A stretch of DNA of 64,000 nt from Acidibrevibacterium fodinaquatile (GCF_003352165.1 NZ_CP029176.1:3293501-3357500), one strand, 5' to 3'; shown: positions 27,801-35,737, counted from the first letter of the stretch. The notes: generated by a model not told the origin, from the letters alone. A program made the numbers and translations.

Positions 27801-28000
27801 AAGCCAACCGGCGCGTGATCCTGTCGGCAACGATGCTTGCGGCACGCGGGGTCGTTCAGCGCGAAGGCGAGGTCGTGCACCTCATCGTTCATAAAATCGC
27901 CGATCTTTCCAACGCTCTCGCCGCGGTCGGCGCCGGTGATATCGCCATGGGGTGCGAGCCCCCCGGCGAGCTTCGCATCAAAAGCCGGAATTTCCATTAG
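24833..28000 (+). CDS. dnaE2: Error-prone DNA polymerase III alpha subunit DnaE2 (ImuC)
   Basis: A 1055-residue C-family polymerase. The N-terminal PHP domain begins [18 protein letters not shown]. The palm holds [18 protein letters not shown] with the catalytic aspartates, and the fingers region has [18 protein letters not shown] and [20 protein letters not shown]. An OB-fold follows near the C-terminus. It does the mutagenic translesion step with ImuA and ImuB after SOS induction. ATG 24833 overlaps the imuB stop. Its own stop lies in a strong inverted repeat that may end the transcript. Confidence 0.95.
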   Translation: MTAGYAELQVTSPFSFLRGASSCEDLFATAATLGLAALAITDRNTLAGIVRAHEAAKASGVRLIVGCRLDLSDGAAVLVYPTDRAAYARLCRLLSLGKRRGGKGRCHLTWDDLAAHAAGLIAVLVPDRADDTLRARLRRLRELFGARAHLALTLQRRPNDQLRLWELSTCAAVLRVATVVTNDVLFHEPGRRRLQDVLTCIRHHVTIDDLGDRRERHADRYLKPPAEMHRLFARYPEALARTLAIMQDCRFTLDELAYQYPEERDDPRLTPQETLADLTWKGAAARYPEGVPAKVQAILRHELALIEKLAYAPYFLTVHSIVRFAKSQGILCQGRGSAANSAVCYCLGITAIDPERNDLLFERFISEERREPPDIDVDFEHERREQVIQWVFDTYGRDHAALCATVIRYRARAALRDVGKALGLSEDIITLLATQLSRWSDAEISDEQIAALGLNPQDRRLRLTLALARQLIGAPRHLSQHPGGFVLTHDRLDDPVPIEPAAMADRQVIEWDKDDIDALRFMKVDVLALGMLSCLRRGLDLLAAHKGIALDLASIPAEEPRTYAMIRRADTLGTFQIESRAQMAMLPRLKPRTYYDLVIQVAIVRPGPIQGDMVHPYLRRREGREPVAYPTPELARVLGKTLGVPLFQEQAMRVAIVCAGFTPGEADQLRKSMATFKQRGGVSVFRERLIAGMIANGYEQAFAERTFRQLEGFGAYGFPESHAASFALIAYASAWLKCWHPDVFCAALLNAQPLGFYAPAQIVRDAIAHGVEVRPVSLNASRWDCTLEPTGNKARLAVRLGLRMVKGLANAHAAAIIAARADTPFASVEDLWRRARIPHAALLALAAADAFRPAFGLARREALWAIKALGAAPLPLFAAADASIGEIVPEIAEPDITLRPMTEGGEVVADYDHLGLSLRAHPVQFLRADLRRRGLVTCAEAMAARDGQWCETAGLILVRQRPGSAKGVLFVTLEDETAIANLVIWPKLFEANRRVILSATMLAARGVVQREGEVVHLIVHKIADLSNALAAVGAGDIAMGCEPPGELRIKSRNFH

Positions 28001-28031
28001 AGCGCGATCGGTTTAAGTCGATCACGCTCTA
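27998..28031 (+). terminator. 13-bp inverted repeat at the dnaE2 stop codon
   Basis: TAGAGCGCGATCG and CGATCACGCTCTA form a 13-bp stem with one mismatch around an 8-base loop; the dnaE2 TAG is its first three bases. It can act as a terminator or mRNA-end structure. I recall similar GAGCGTGATCG palindromes between genes in this group of bacteria, suggesting a dispersed palindromic unit. Confidence 0.55.
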
Positions 28032-28057
28032 CCCCTATTTTGGCGAGCAAGTTGGCC

Positions 28058-28091
28058 GGTTTTGATTGAACAGGATGGTTCAATCAAAACC
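28058..28091. terminator. Perfect 14-bp stem-loop between dnaE2 and the sulfite module
   Basis: GGTTTTGATTGAAC, a six-base loop, and its exact complement GTTCAATCAAAACC. It lies between convergent genes (dnaE2 on plus, the cytochrome c gene on minus) and so may serve as a bidirectional terminator, although no clear T-run follows on either strand. It could also be a mobile palindromic element. Confidence 0.6.
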
Positions 28092-28119
28092 TACCTTGCT
28101 CTAACCCAAGCCACCTTCT

Positions 28120-28500
28120 TCATCCGCCGCCGCCCAGATCGCCGGCTGGCGCGGCATCTGGCGCCGTCCCGTGCCGCGCTGTCAGCGCCGCAACGAGGCC
28201 GGCGATGTCTTTGTCGTCGAACGGCGCGCCAAAAACGTTTTTCATTTTCAGAACCTCTGCCCGCCAGGTGGCGGCGGGAAGCGCGGGTTGTTCATCGACG
28301 AACATTGCCGAGTGGCAGATCAGGCAGTCTTGATTGAGGAGAGCAGCGCCCGATCCCTGAAACAGCGCCCCGCGGCTCGGAAGATCAAAAGATTTGGTAG
28401 CCCAATCGAAAGTTGGGGGCGCGACGGGCGCGGGCTCTTCCGCCCAAACCAGCGTCACCGCCGCGAGGAGGGCCAGCGCGATTGCAAACATGCGAAACAT
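28120..28500 (-). CDS. Periplasmic monoheme cytochrome c, SorB-like partner of sulfite dehydrogenase
   Basis: A 126-residue protein with a signal peptide (residues 1-20, FAIALALLAAVTLVWA) and one heme site CLICH at residues 59-63. The C-terminal half has AATWRAEVLKMKNVFGAPFDDKDIAGLVAALTARHG, the usual fold of a small class I cytochrome. It lies 12 bases after a SorA-type molybdoenzyme on the same strand, as SorB does, and would take electrons from sulfite oxidation. Confidence 0.82.
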   Translation of the reverse strand: MFRMFAIALALLAAVTLVWAEEPAPVAPPTFDWATKSFDLPSRGALFQGSGAALLNQDCLICHSAMFVDEQPALPAATWRAEVLKMKNVFGAPFDDKDIAGLVAALTARHGTAPDAAPAGDLGGGG

Positions 28501-28512
28501 GGCGGCTCTCCC

Positions 28513-29781
28513 TCATACCACCGAAAGCGTAAGCTGTTCGACCGGGTTGTACATGAAGCCGCCGGGGTTCCAGTTCACCGCGAGCGGCTGCTGCTCGCCC
28601 TTGGCGTTGATGGCTTGCACAAGAAGGCGGCATGGCCCGCGTGCTGTCGGCGTCAGCACAAAGCGCCAGGCGCGAAAGCTGTAGCTGCCATAATCCTCCC
28701 CGAGTTCCGCCGGGCGCCAGGTTCGCCCATGGTCGAGCGAGAGAGTGACGGAGCGAAGGCCGCTGCTGCCGCCGAACGCAAACCCTTGGATCAGCGTCGG
28801 CCGGCCATAAGGAATTTCTGCGCCCGCCGCGGGGGTGGTGAAGAAGCTGCGCGGCGTCATGGTCGAGATCGGCACCATCGGAACATTGGCCTCGCCCGGC
28901 TGCATCGCGCCGTTGGGTCTCGCCGGTACTTTATAGGCGGTTGCCATCCAGAAGCCGGTGCCGGGGTGATCCATCACCACGATCTCGCTCAGCATCTTCA
29001 CCCAATATGTCGCATACCAGCCCGGCACCACGAGGCGGAGCGGATAGCCGTTGAGCAAAGGCAGCGGTTCGCCGTTCATCGCATAGGCGACCATGACGTC
29101 GCCGTCTCTGGCATGGTCCAGTTCCAGTGTTTTTTCGAAATGGAGCGGTGGTGGAAACGGGCTCTCTTTATCCTCGAGGCTGCGAAAAGCGACATGCGTG
29201 GCTGATGGCTTGAGCCCCGCCCGCGCCAACAAATCGCGCAGCCGCACCCCGGTCCAGCGGGCATTCCCCATCGCCCCATGTCCCCATTGCGCGCCGGGCA
29301 CACGTGGCGTCACAAAGCCGCGGCTATTGCCCGAGCACTGATTGACGGCGGCGATTTCGACCGGCTCGAACTCATGCACCAGATCGATGAGCGAAATCTC
29401 GAGCAGGCGGCTCACTCCCCCCGAAATCCGCAAGCGGAATTTATCCGGCGAAACCTCGACGCGATTGGGAAAATCGGCGAAATGCCAGCGTACGTAAAAC
29501 TGATCATTGGGCGTAAAAATGTGACTGGCGAGCGACTCCCAAGGGGTTTCGAGAACCGGCGCCCGGGTGCGCTGTAAAATCATCGCACCTTTCTCGGGAA
29601 AAGCGCCTGCGGGGACGATCTCGCGCTGGCCATTGGCGAACGGGAACGTCATCGTCGCGCGATCGTCGGCACGGGCGCGCCCAATGATCATCCCGGCGGT
29701 CGCGCCGGCAGCCATGCGGAGCATCTCCCGCCGCCCGGCGCGGATCACGCCCGGAAAGGCAACCCTCTCCATCATCGCCAT
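28513..29781 (-). CDS. SorA-type sulfite dehydrogenase, molybdenum subunit (sulfite oxidase family)
   Basis: A 422-residue sulfite oxidase family protein. The N-terminus carries a probable twin-arginine signal (AGRREMLRMAAGATAGMIIG). The molybdopterin domain (about residues 60-280) includes the cofactor cysteine at about residue 149 in VNQCSGNSRGF, and a C-terminal Mo-co dimerisation domain follows (about 300-420). ATG 29781 has AAGGAG upstream. It would oxidise sulfite to sulfate in the periplasm and pass electrons to the adjacent cytochrome. Related YedY-like or other sulfite-oxidase-fold enzymes are a less likely alternative given the cytochrome partner. Confidence 0.85.
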   Translation of the reverse strand: MAMMERVAFPGVIRAGRREMLRMAAGATAGMIIGRARADDRATMTFPFANGQREIVPAGAFPEKGAMILQRTRAPVLETPWESLASHIFTPNDQFYVRWHFADFPNRVEVSPDKFRLRISGGVSRLLEISLIDLVHEFEPVEIAAVNQCSGNSRGFVTPRVPGAQWGHGAMGNARWTGVRLRDLLARAGLKPSATHVAFRSLEDKESPFPPPLHFEKTLELDHARDGDVMVAYAMNGEPLPLLNGYPLRLVVPGWYATYWVKMLSEIVVMDHPGTGFWMATAYKVPARPNGAMQPGEANVPMVPISTMTPRSFFTTPAAGAEIPYGRPTLIQGFAFGGSSGLRSVTLSLDHGRTWRPAELGEDYGSYSFRAWRFVLTPTARGPCRLLVQAINAKGEQQPLAVNWNPGGFMYNPVEQLTLSVV

Positions 29782-29816
29782 GTCTCCTTTACCTGAACCA
29801 CTGCTTTCAGCCGTGA

Positions 29817-30023
29817 TCAGCAGGCGTGCGCTTCCCCTGGCGGCCGCGCGGCGGCGAGATCGATGGCGGTTGCCGGGTGCCGCGGCGTTGCGCTGGCCAG
29901 TTCTGTTTGCGTCGCGAGATTGGGGACGAAGCCCTCGGCCCAGACATGCTCTGGCTGAGCTTTGGCCGCCGTTGCCAGTGTGATGGCGAGCATGCCGCCG
30001 ACGGCGAGAAGAGTGAGACGCAT
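29817..30023 (-). CDS. Small secreted protein at the head of the sulfite dehydrogenase operon
   Basis: A 68-residue protein with a clear signal peptide (LTLLAVGGMLAITLATAAKA) and a 45-residue mature part ending in PPGEAHAC. ATG 30023 is preceded by GGAGG nine bases upstream. It lies 35 bases before sorA on the same strand. I do not recognise a family. A periplasmic accessory role in the sulfite module is possible; the single terminal cysteine is notable. Confidence 0.6.
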   Translation of the reverse strand: MRLTLLAVGGMLAITLATAAKAQPEHVWAEGFVPNLATQTELASATPRHPATAIDLAAARPPGEAHAC

Positions 30024-30100
30024 GAGAGAAACCTCCGCTGGGATCAGATCGACGTCGCCAGACCCTCTGGCTGACAGCACGCAAAATGGCGCGGCCATTC

Positions 30101-30114
30101 CGTTCGATCAAACG
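30101..30114. promoter_or_regulatory. Palindrome upstream of the sulfite dehydrogenase operon
   Basis: CGTT-C-GATC-A-AACG is a 14-bp near-perfect palindrome about 78 bases before the first ATG of the minus-strand sulfite operon, within AT-rich sequence. It could be an operator. No regulator gene is adjacent. Confidence 0.3.
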
Positions 30115-30487
30115 AATTAAATTTCTATATTCAATCTGAAATTGAGAACGAACTCTGGAGGCGATTTCCTCGGCGCTCGGAAGAGCCTATGTCGGGAGAG
30201 CATGCTCGCTTAATCGAGAAATATGATTATATCAACATAAACAATCTGTTTTTAATATCGAATGTCCGGGCACAAATTGCTCGCCGCGGCGGCCGTGGCG
30301 GAAATAGGGCGTTTGCTCACCGAGCGCGCGTCTCAAACAGCGTCTCCAGGAGGGGGCGCGAAAAGAGCGGCGGCTTGTCTCGCCGCTACAGAACCTGAAC
30401 AACGGGTGTAGAGCGAGATAGTGCTTATTGTTCTGGGGGGACTCGTAAAGCAGCACGGCGTTAGCGCGCTGCTTTACGATTACTTAA
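30115..30487. other. Intergenic stretch without a supported gene
   Basis: AT-rich on the left (30115-30260), which suits a promoter region, then GC-rich to 30420. A 50-codon frame (30261-30413, plus) has no recognisable features. It ends in a strong inverted repeat at 30444-30478, described separately. Confidence 0.4.
30444..30478 (-). terminator. 11-bp stem-loop just after the Gly/Ala/Pro-rich protein gene
   Basis: CGTAAAGCAGC and GCTGCTTTACG are exact complements around a 13-base loop. It starts ten bases 3' of the stop codon at 30488 (minus strand), so it probably ends or protects that transcript. No T-run follows. Confidence 0.5.
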
Positions 30488-31288
30488 TCACAGACTTGCC
30501 GGCCCTGGCGGCGCGGGCGCGGGTGCCGGCGCTGGCCCGGCGAGCGGTCCAGGAGGCGCGGGCGCTGGCCCAGGCGGTGCCGGGGCGGGCCCAGGTGGCG
30601 GAAGCGTTGCCTGCTGGATAGGAATGGGTGGCCCCAGGCGTGGCGTCGTCGAGACGGTTCCGAGCGTCGGGTTCGACGGCGGCAGGCCGAGCAAATGGTC
30701 GACCCGGCTGACGACGGTCGGCGTCAGGGTGCGTCCCGTCTCGTCGGCGAGGGTTTCACGCGCGTTGGTGATGGCCTGTTGGCGGAGGGCGATTTGCTGC
30801 GGGGTTCGCGTCGGCATGGACAAGGCCGACAGCATGGCGCGGTCATAGGTTGCTATTTTCCCGACCATCGAACGCGGCGAGGCGTGCGCGAGGGCCGTTG
30901 GCGAGGCATGCGCGGCGTTGAGCGGTCCGAGCGCCGCGGTCAACTGACCGTGTGTGGCGTAATGGCTGCGGAACGGTCGCGTGGTATGAACCACGGCCAC
31001 TGGTCGCGGCGAAGATATTTGCGCATGCCGCGTGGAAACAGGCGCGACCACGCCGACGGTACCATGCCCCGGCCCGGGGCCATGGCCGGCGGCGCCCGCC
31101 GCTCCTGCAGCCCCTCCGGCCGCGCCGGCACCGGCACCCCCCGCACCACCAGCCCCGCCAGCGCCAGCCCCGGCGCCACCTTTAGCCCAAGCGGGTTGTG
31201 CGAGCAGTCCGCCGCCGATGAGAAAGGCGGCCAACACCACGGCGGCAGTCTGACGCTTCCTTGCCGCGTAAAGCACCTTACGGGTCAT
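30488..31288 (-). CDS. Secreted Gly/Ala- and Pro-rich low-complexity protein of unknown function
   Basis: A 266-residue protein with a signal peptide (about residues 14-35, VVLAAFLIGGGLLAQPAWA). A Gly/Ala repeat region follows (about 36-72), then a non-repetitive middle (about 75-205) with LGPLNAAHASPTALAHASP and IALRQQAITNARETLADETG, and a Pro/Ala/Gly repeat tail (about 225-266, units of PAPAPPGP). The middle looks helical. ATG 31288 has GGAG upstream. No family is recognised; a surface or cell-envelope role is conceivable. Confidence 0.65.
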   Translation of the reverse strand: MTRKVLYAARKRQTAAVVLAAFLIGGGLLAQPAWAKGGAGAGAGGAGGAGGAGAGAAGGAAGAAGAAGHGPGPGHGTVGVVAPVSTRHAQISSPRPVAVVHTTRPFRSHYATHGQLTAALGPLNAAHASPTALAHASPRSMVGKIATYDRAMLSALSMPTRTPQQIALRQQAITNARETLADETGRTLTPTVVSRVDHLLGLPPSNPTLGTVSTTPRLGPPIPIQQATLPPPGPAPAPPGPAPAPPGPLAGPAPAPAPAPPGPASL

Positions 31289-31849
31289 GGTTTTGCTTCT
31301 CCGGGCTGTCCCAGCGATGACGGCGCCGCACGATATGGTAAAATCATGATTAACGACAACCCCCTCCAGGTCGCCGCCGAGCCCGGGAAGGGTGGCCTAC
31401 GCCACCGGACAAAATAATGTCCGAGCCGCGCCCAAAAGGGATGGCTTCACTATCGGCTTGGCAGCATGAGGAAAAATCGGTGCATATTTTACTCGGGGCA
31501 ACGCGCCGACGTGTGGCGGAAACGCAACACTACCGACAGCTTTCCGCTGCATTGCACAAATTTAAGGTGAGGCCAGGCCAAGGCACATTACTATCTCGTC
31601 CTGCGCGAGGCCATGCCTCGCACTTTCTTGGACGTTTCCTCCCTAAACTTGGCGGCCTTAACGGCCGCCAATTTTTTGCGCACTCGCCGCCGCCGTGCAA
31701 GCCCAAATCTATGCGGTTTGCCCTCGGCCAGCGCCTGCAGGTCACGGCGCAGGGTCTCGAGGCGGAGACGGGTGGCGGCGGTATCATCGCGAGGATGGGC
31801 CTGGCCAAAAATGAACGGCATGGAAAAGCCTCCAATCACGCGCCCGCGC
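31289..31849. other. Stretch without a confident gene next to a mobile-element junction
   Basis: Contains a basic, helical 82-codon minus frame (31839-31591, RLRLETLRRDLQALAEGKPHRF) that could be a small real gene but matches nothing I know. A plus-strand frame (31417-31893) lacks family features. A textbook terminator hairpin at 31649-31677 lies inside. The right end adjoins a relaxase gene fragment. Confidence 0.4.
31649..31677 (+). terminator. Rho-independent terminator-like hairpin
   Basis: TTGGCGGCC, a five-base loop and GGCCGCCAA are followed at once by TTTTTT (31672-31677) on the plus strand. It looks like a classic intrinsic terminator, yet no convincing plus-strand gene lies upstream. 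It may end a small RNA or the remnant of a lost gene, or be chance within Ala/Lys codons of the opposite 82-codon frame. Confidence 0.5.
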
Positions 31850-31854
31850 GAGCG

Positions 31855-32092
31855 GACACGGCCAGCGGCAGCCGCATGCCCATATCCTGCTGACCCTGCG
31901 CGGCGTCGAAGGCGGCTTGTTCGGGCCCAAGCGGCGGGAGCGGAACGCGACCGCGCTCCTGCAGCACTGGCGCGAGGCCTGGGCCGACCTCGCCAATGCC
32001 TGTCTCGCCGAGAACGGCCATGATGTCCGCATCGACCATCGCTCGCTGGCCAAACGCGGCCTCGACCTGATGCCGCAGGTCAAGCTCGCGCC
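31855..32092 (+). pseudogene. Fragment of a MobA/MobL (TraA-type) relaxase
   Basis: In one plus frame the DNA reads QPHAHILLTLRGVEGGLFGP, then KRRERNATALLQHWREAWADLANACLAENGHDVRIDHRSLAKRGLDLMPQVKLAP. This is the third (HUH) motif and following helix of MobA/MobL and TraA relaxases, which have PHAH, then W-R-A-W-A-ANA, then the IDHRS motif. The N-terminal part with the catalytic tyrosine and everything after KLAP are missing. It joins a truncated IS256 transposase, so a mobilisable element once lay here. Confidence 0.75.
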
Positions 32093-32095
32093 GCG

Positions 32096-32716
32096 GTGCG
32101 CCGGGGCGAGGAGCGTTACACCACAAAAGAGATGCTGGAAAAGAGATGCTGGCGCGCCGTGCTCGATGAGTTGATCGCGCGCGGCCTGCGAACCCCGGAA
32201 TTCCTGCTGATCGACGGCGGCGCGGGCCTCGAACGCGCGCTGGCCAGCCTCTGGCCGGAGATCCCGACCCAGCGCTGCACCGTCCACAAGCATCGCAACC
32301 TGCTGGCCCATGCGCCGGACGCCCTGTATGAGGAAATCACCGCCGACTATAACGACATGATCTACGCCGAGAACGCCGCCGCGGTGATGCGCCGGCGCAA
32401 GCTGTTCCTCGCCAAATGGCGGCTGAAGTGCCGTGCCGTGGCAGACAGCCTGGAAGAAGCCGGCGATCGCCTGTTCACCTTCACCCGATTGCCGACTAGC
32501 CAGTGGAAATCAGCGAGGACCACAAATTCCATTGAACGCCTGCATGAGGCGTTCAAACGCCGGATCAAAACCCAGACCGTGCTGCCTTCAGCCGAAACCG
32601 CCGCCATGCTGTTATGGGCGTTGCTCGCTTGCGGCCAGATCACCATGCGGAAAGTCGACGGCTGGCAGAACCTCGGAGAGCCACCCGCCTCATTGCCTCT
32701 TGATCTCGTCGCCTGA
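32096..32716 (+). pseudogene. IS256-family (mutator type) transposase, 5'-truncated
   Basis: The final 190 or so residues of an IS256-family transposase: ARGLRTPEFLLIDGGAGLER with the second catalytic aspartate, QRCTVHKHRNLLAHAPD, and TTNSIERLHEAFKRRIKTQT with the catalytic glutamate. The first 170-200 residues with the first aspartate are absent, and about the first 20 codons shown here do not look like transposase. The true junction with the relaxase fragment lies between about 32090 and 32150. The frame differs from that of the relaxase piece. The element's 3' end continues to 32778. Confidence 0.85.
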
Positions 32717-32778
32717 CCTCGTCATGTCCCCCAAACCGGAGACGCCGCAACAGCAATTTCCACATCATCCAAGACACG
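32636..32778 (+). repeat. IS256-family 3' end, left copy of an inverted pair
   Basis: These 143 bases, ending in the terminal sequence CCAAGACACG, occur again in reverse orientation at 38084-38226. By eye there are five mismatches over 143 positions. The shared end point at the CG of CCAAGACACG marks the tip of the insertion sequence. Both copies point their 3' end inward. Confidence 0.85.
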
Positions 32779-32862
32779 AACGGTAACAAGAATCGTCATC
32801 TGTGCTATCCGTAATTTAGGGCTATCTCGCGCTTCGCCGCCATGATCTGACTGCTGGGAAGC

Positions 32863-33777
32863 TCAGGCGCTGTCCGTCGCGATCTGGTCCAGCGTGGTCC
32901 TGATGTCGTCCGGCAGCTCGAGTGCGACTGCGGCGAGGTTTTCCCGCAGGTGGGCAACGGACGAGGTTCCGGGGATGAGTAGAATATTTGGCGCGCGATG
33001 CAGCAGCCAAGCGATGGCCACCTGCATGGGCGTGGCACCAAGCAGACCCGCCATCTCCGTCAAAACCGAGGATTGCAGCGGGCTGAAGCCACCAAGCGGG
33101 AAGAACGGCACATACGCGATGCCATCGTCACCGAGGTCGTCGATCAGCTCATCGTCCGCGCGATGCACAAGATTGTAGTGGTTCTGCACGCAGACGATTT
33201 CGCAAAGCCTGCGCGCCTCCCGCACCTGCGTTGGAGTGACGTTGCTAAGGCCGATGTGACGGATGAGCCCCTGTTGCTGCAGCTCCGCCAACACCGTAAG
33301 CGGCGCTTCGAGGGAGCCCTCCGCAGGTCCGTGCGCACCAAACATGAGGCGGAGGTTGACCACGTCGAGCACCTCGATGCCGAGATTGCGCAAGTTGTCA
33401 TGCACCGCCTGGATCAGCTCCTCGCGCGAGAAGGCTGGAAGCCAGGCGCCTTTTTCGTCGCGCCGGGCGCCCACCTTTGTGACGAGCGTGAGCCCTGCGG
33501 GATAGGGCGCCAGCGCCTCCCGAATGATTTGGTTCGTGACGTGCGGCCCATAGAAATCGCTGGTGTCGATGTGGTCGACGCCGCGCGCGACCGCTTCGCG
33601 CAGCACGGCCACGGCTGCGTCGCGATCCTTGGGCGGACCGAACACGCCGGGCCCGGCGAGCTGCATGGCACCGTAGCCGAGCCGTTTCACGGTATGGCTG
33701 CCGAGGCGAAAGAGTCCGGCCTTCTCGATGCTAGTGTCGGTGGCGCAGAGTTGCACCTGATTTTCGTAAGGCATCAT
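32863..33777 (-). CDS. Aldo/keto reductase, YdbC-like
   Basis: A 304-residue TIM-barrel oxidoreductase using NADPH. It shows the catalytic Asp and Tyr in HIDTSDFYGPH and the lysine in TLVTKVGAR. The usual active-site histidine strand is replaced by DVVNLRLM, as in YdbC-type members. The cofactor end reads IPGTSSVAHLRENLAA. ATG 33777 was chosen (TTG 33795 is possible). It is the first gene inside the region bracketed by IS256 ends and is transcribed towards the left IS copy. Confidence 0.85.
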   Translation of the reverse strand: MMPYENQVQLCATDTSIEKAGLFRLGSHTVKRLGYGAMQLAGPGVFGPPKDRDAAVAVLREAVARGVDHIDTSDFYGPHVTNQIIREALAPYPAGLTLVTKVGARRDEKGAWLPAFSREELIQAVHDNLRNLGIEVLDVVNLRLMFGAHGPAEGSLEAPLTVLAELQQQGLIRHIGLSNVTPTQVREARRLCEIVCVQNHYNLVHRADDELIDDLGDDGIAYVPFFPLGGFSPLQSSVLTEMAGLLGATPMQVAIAWLLHRAPNILLIPGTSSVAHLRENLAAVALELPDDIRTTLDQIATDSA

Positions 33778-33935
33778 TCCTAACCTGTACTCCAAGAGGT
33801 TAATGCAACGACGAAACGGCGTCTGGCCGCGCCATCATGGATTTAGCTTCGACAAGCGGGTCGCGACCGGCTGGATTTCGCGAGGCCAGATCTTCGTTGT
33901 GTCATGACTAAGCCAGAGGAGATGGAGCGGGATGG

Positions 33936-34883
33936 CTATATGACCTTACGGTCCGCCCAGTGTTCGTCGATGAACGAAGCGGCAATCTCAAGCGCTGTTC
34001 CGGCTGTCTTGAGAGACCCGACATCTCGTTGGAAAACATGATACATTCCCTCAAACAGGTCAAGACGGACCGTCGCCCCGTGCGCGGCCGCGCGCTCCGC
34101 AAAACGGATGGAATCGTCACGCAACAGTTCATCCGCGCCGACCTGCACATTGATCGGCGGCATGGCTCGCAGAGCCCCGAACAGAGGTGACGCTTTGGGG
34201 TCGTGCGGGCTGGCGCCGTCCAGATAGGAATGGGCCAGCCCCTGCAGCAGGGCGGGCTTGAAAACCGGGTCGTAGGTGGCCGGATCCGTAAAGGAGGGGC
34301 CGCTGTTTGACAGGTCGGTCCAGGGCGAAAACACCACGATCGAGGCCAGACGTGCATCGGGCGCGGCCTGATCGGCCATCGCGAGCACAAGTCCGCCTCC
34401 GGCGGAGTCGCCGACCGCTGCATATTGCTTGAAGCCCCGCGATAGAAACCACGCCCGCGCCCGCATGACGTCGTCAAAGGCCGCGGGGAAACGCCGCTCC
34501 GGCGCCAGGGCGTAGTCGACGCTGAAGACCGCCCGCCCGGTGCGCGCCGCAAGCTGACTGGCGAAGCCGAGATAGGATCGGGCATCGCCGAGATGGTATC
34601 CGCCTCCGTGGACGAAGAACAGAGCGGAGCCAGGGTCATGGGCCGCCGCCCTGAGCCACCAGCCGCGAACGGCGCCGTCAATGACGGGCTCGGCTGCGAC
34701 GCCATCGGCCATGGGGGCCTGGGACGCCATGGCGGCATAGAAGGCTCGCCGATCCTCCGGGTGCAGTTGCGCGAGGCTCGCGTTACGCTGGAAGATGCGC
34801 AGTACCTGCTCGCCCTCACCAGGCGATAGAGCGTGGCGAATGACGCTCGGACGCGCGACGTCGCCTGGATTGAAATCATGCAT
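33936..34883 (-). CDS. Alpha/beta hydrolase, HSL-type esterase
   Basis: A 315-residue esterase of the hormone-sensitive-lipase group. The oxyanion motif is FFVHGGGYHLGDARS, the nucleophile elbow GDSAGGGLVLAMAD, the acid is in VGADELLRDD, and the histidine is in MYHVFQRD. ATG 34883 is preceded by AGGAGA. It follows the SDR gene on the same strand by 34 bases and probably shares its transcript. Substrate unknown, presumably a short-chain ester. Confidence 0.88.
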   Translation of the reverse strand: MHDFNPGDVARPSVIRHALSPGEGEQVLRIFQRNASLAQLHPEDRRAFYAAMASQAPMADGVAAEPVIDGAVRGWWLRAAAHDPGSALFFVHGGGYHLGDARSYLGFASQLAARTGRAVFSVDYALAPERRFPAAFDDVMRARAWFLSRGFKQYAAVGDSAGGGLVLAMADQAAPDARLASIVVFSPWTDLSNSGPSFTDPATYDPVFKPALLQGLAHSYLDGASPHDPKASPLFGALRAMPPINVQVGADELLRDDSIRFAERAAAHGATVRLDLFEGMYHVFQRDVGSLKTAGTALEIAASFIDEHWADRKVI

Positions 34884-34917
34884 CTTTTTCTCTCCTGAGG
34901 TGTCCGCTCGGCCGCGA

Positions 34918-35658
34918 TCAGGCGGCGCCGCCATTCACGAAAATCGTCTGTCCGTTGATCCAGTCGCCGTCATGGCCGGCGATCATGGAGACGACGCCGG
35001 CGATGTCCTCCGGTGTGCCAAGACGTTCAAGGGGCGAAAGCCCGGCAATCCTGTCGACGATCTCCGGCGACTTGCCGTCGAGGAACAGCTCGGTGGCGGT
35101 CGGGCCCGGCGCCACGGCGTTGACGGTGACGCCGCGCCCGCGAAGCTCCCGCGCCAGGATGAGGGTGAGCATCTCGACGCCGGCCTTGGACGCCACATAG
35201 GCGCCATAGGAAGGCGAGGCGAGACGCGTCTGTGTGGTCGAGGTGTTGATGATCTTGCCGCCGCGCGGAAGACGGCGCGCGGCTTCCCGCAGCATGTAAA
35301 ATACGCCCTTAAGATTGACCGCGAGCATGGCGTCGAAGGTGGCGTCGTCCATCTCGGCGATCGGCGCCAGCTTCATGATTCCGGCGTTGTTCACCACCAG
35401 GGTGGGCTGGCCGAGCTGCGCTTGCGTCTGGTCGAACAGGCTCGCGACCTCGGCCGACCGGCTGACATCGGCCTTGATGGCGGCGGCTCGGCCGTTCGCG
35501 GCCAGGATATGTGCAACGACGGCCTGCGCGGCATCGGCGTTCGCCGCATAGTTCACCGCCACGGAAAACCCGTCCCGGGCCAGGCGTTTTGCGACCTCGG
35601 CGCCGATGCCTCGAGAGGCGCCTGTGACGATCGCGACCGGTGCTGGACCATGGGTCAT
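34918..35658 (-). CDS. SDR family oxidoreductase (classical short-chain dehydrogenase)
   Basis: A 246-residue classical SDR with the cofactor motif TGASRGIG near residue 13, NNAG near 88, and the active-site YVASK (in SYGAYVASKAGVEML). An Arg at the end of the second beta region is not evident, so cofactor preference is open. It is divergent from a TetR gene over 90 bases that contain an inverted pair of 10-bp motifs. That is the standard arrangement of a TetR-controlled detoxification operon. Confidence 0.9.
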   Translation of the reverse strand: MTHGPAPVAIVTGASRGIGAEVAKRLARDGFSVAVNYAANADAAQAVVAHILAANGRAAAIKADVSRSAEVASLFDQTQAQLGQPTLVVNNAGIMKLAPIAEMDDATFDAMLAVNLKGVFYMLREAARRLPRGGKIINTSTTQTRLASPSYGAYVASKAGVEMLTLILARELRGRGVTVNAVAPGPTATELFLDGKSPEIVDRIAGLSPLERLGTPEDIAGVVSMIAGHDGDWINGQTIFVNGGAA

Positions 35659-35675
35659 GCGGTGCTCCTTTATGA

Positions 35676-35737
35676 AACGCTACGTTCCGTAAAATATGGA
35701 GCCTGGATTGTCAATTGCAATTACGTCACGTAGCGTT
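35676..35737. promoter_or_regulatory. Inverted operator pair between the SDR and TetR genes
   Basis: AACGCTACGT at 35676-35685 recurs as its exact reverse complement ACGTAGCGTT at 35728-35737, with 42 bases between them. The two sites flank the AT-rich promoter core between the divergent genes, one close to each start codon. They are good candidates for TetR binding sites repressing both directions. Confidence 0.6.

Noticed and set aside
26141-27997. 618-codon minus frame opposite dnaE2
   Set aside because: Antisense shadow of the polymerase; no recognisable domain despite the length.
30261-30413. 50-codon plus frame beginning MSGHKLLAAAAVAEIGRLL
   Set aside because: No ribosome site of note, no family, and located in a spacer with regulatory-looking AT-rich sequence.
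31417-31893. 158-codon plus frame
   Set aside because: Runs through an intrinsic terminator-like hairpin and into the relaxase fragment in a different frame; no family pattern.
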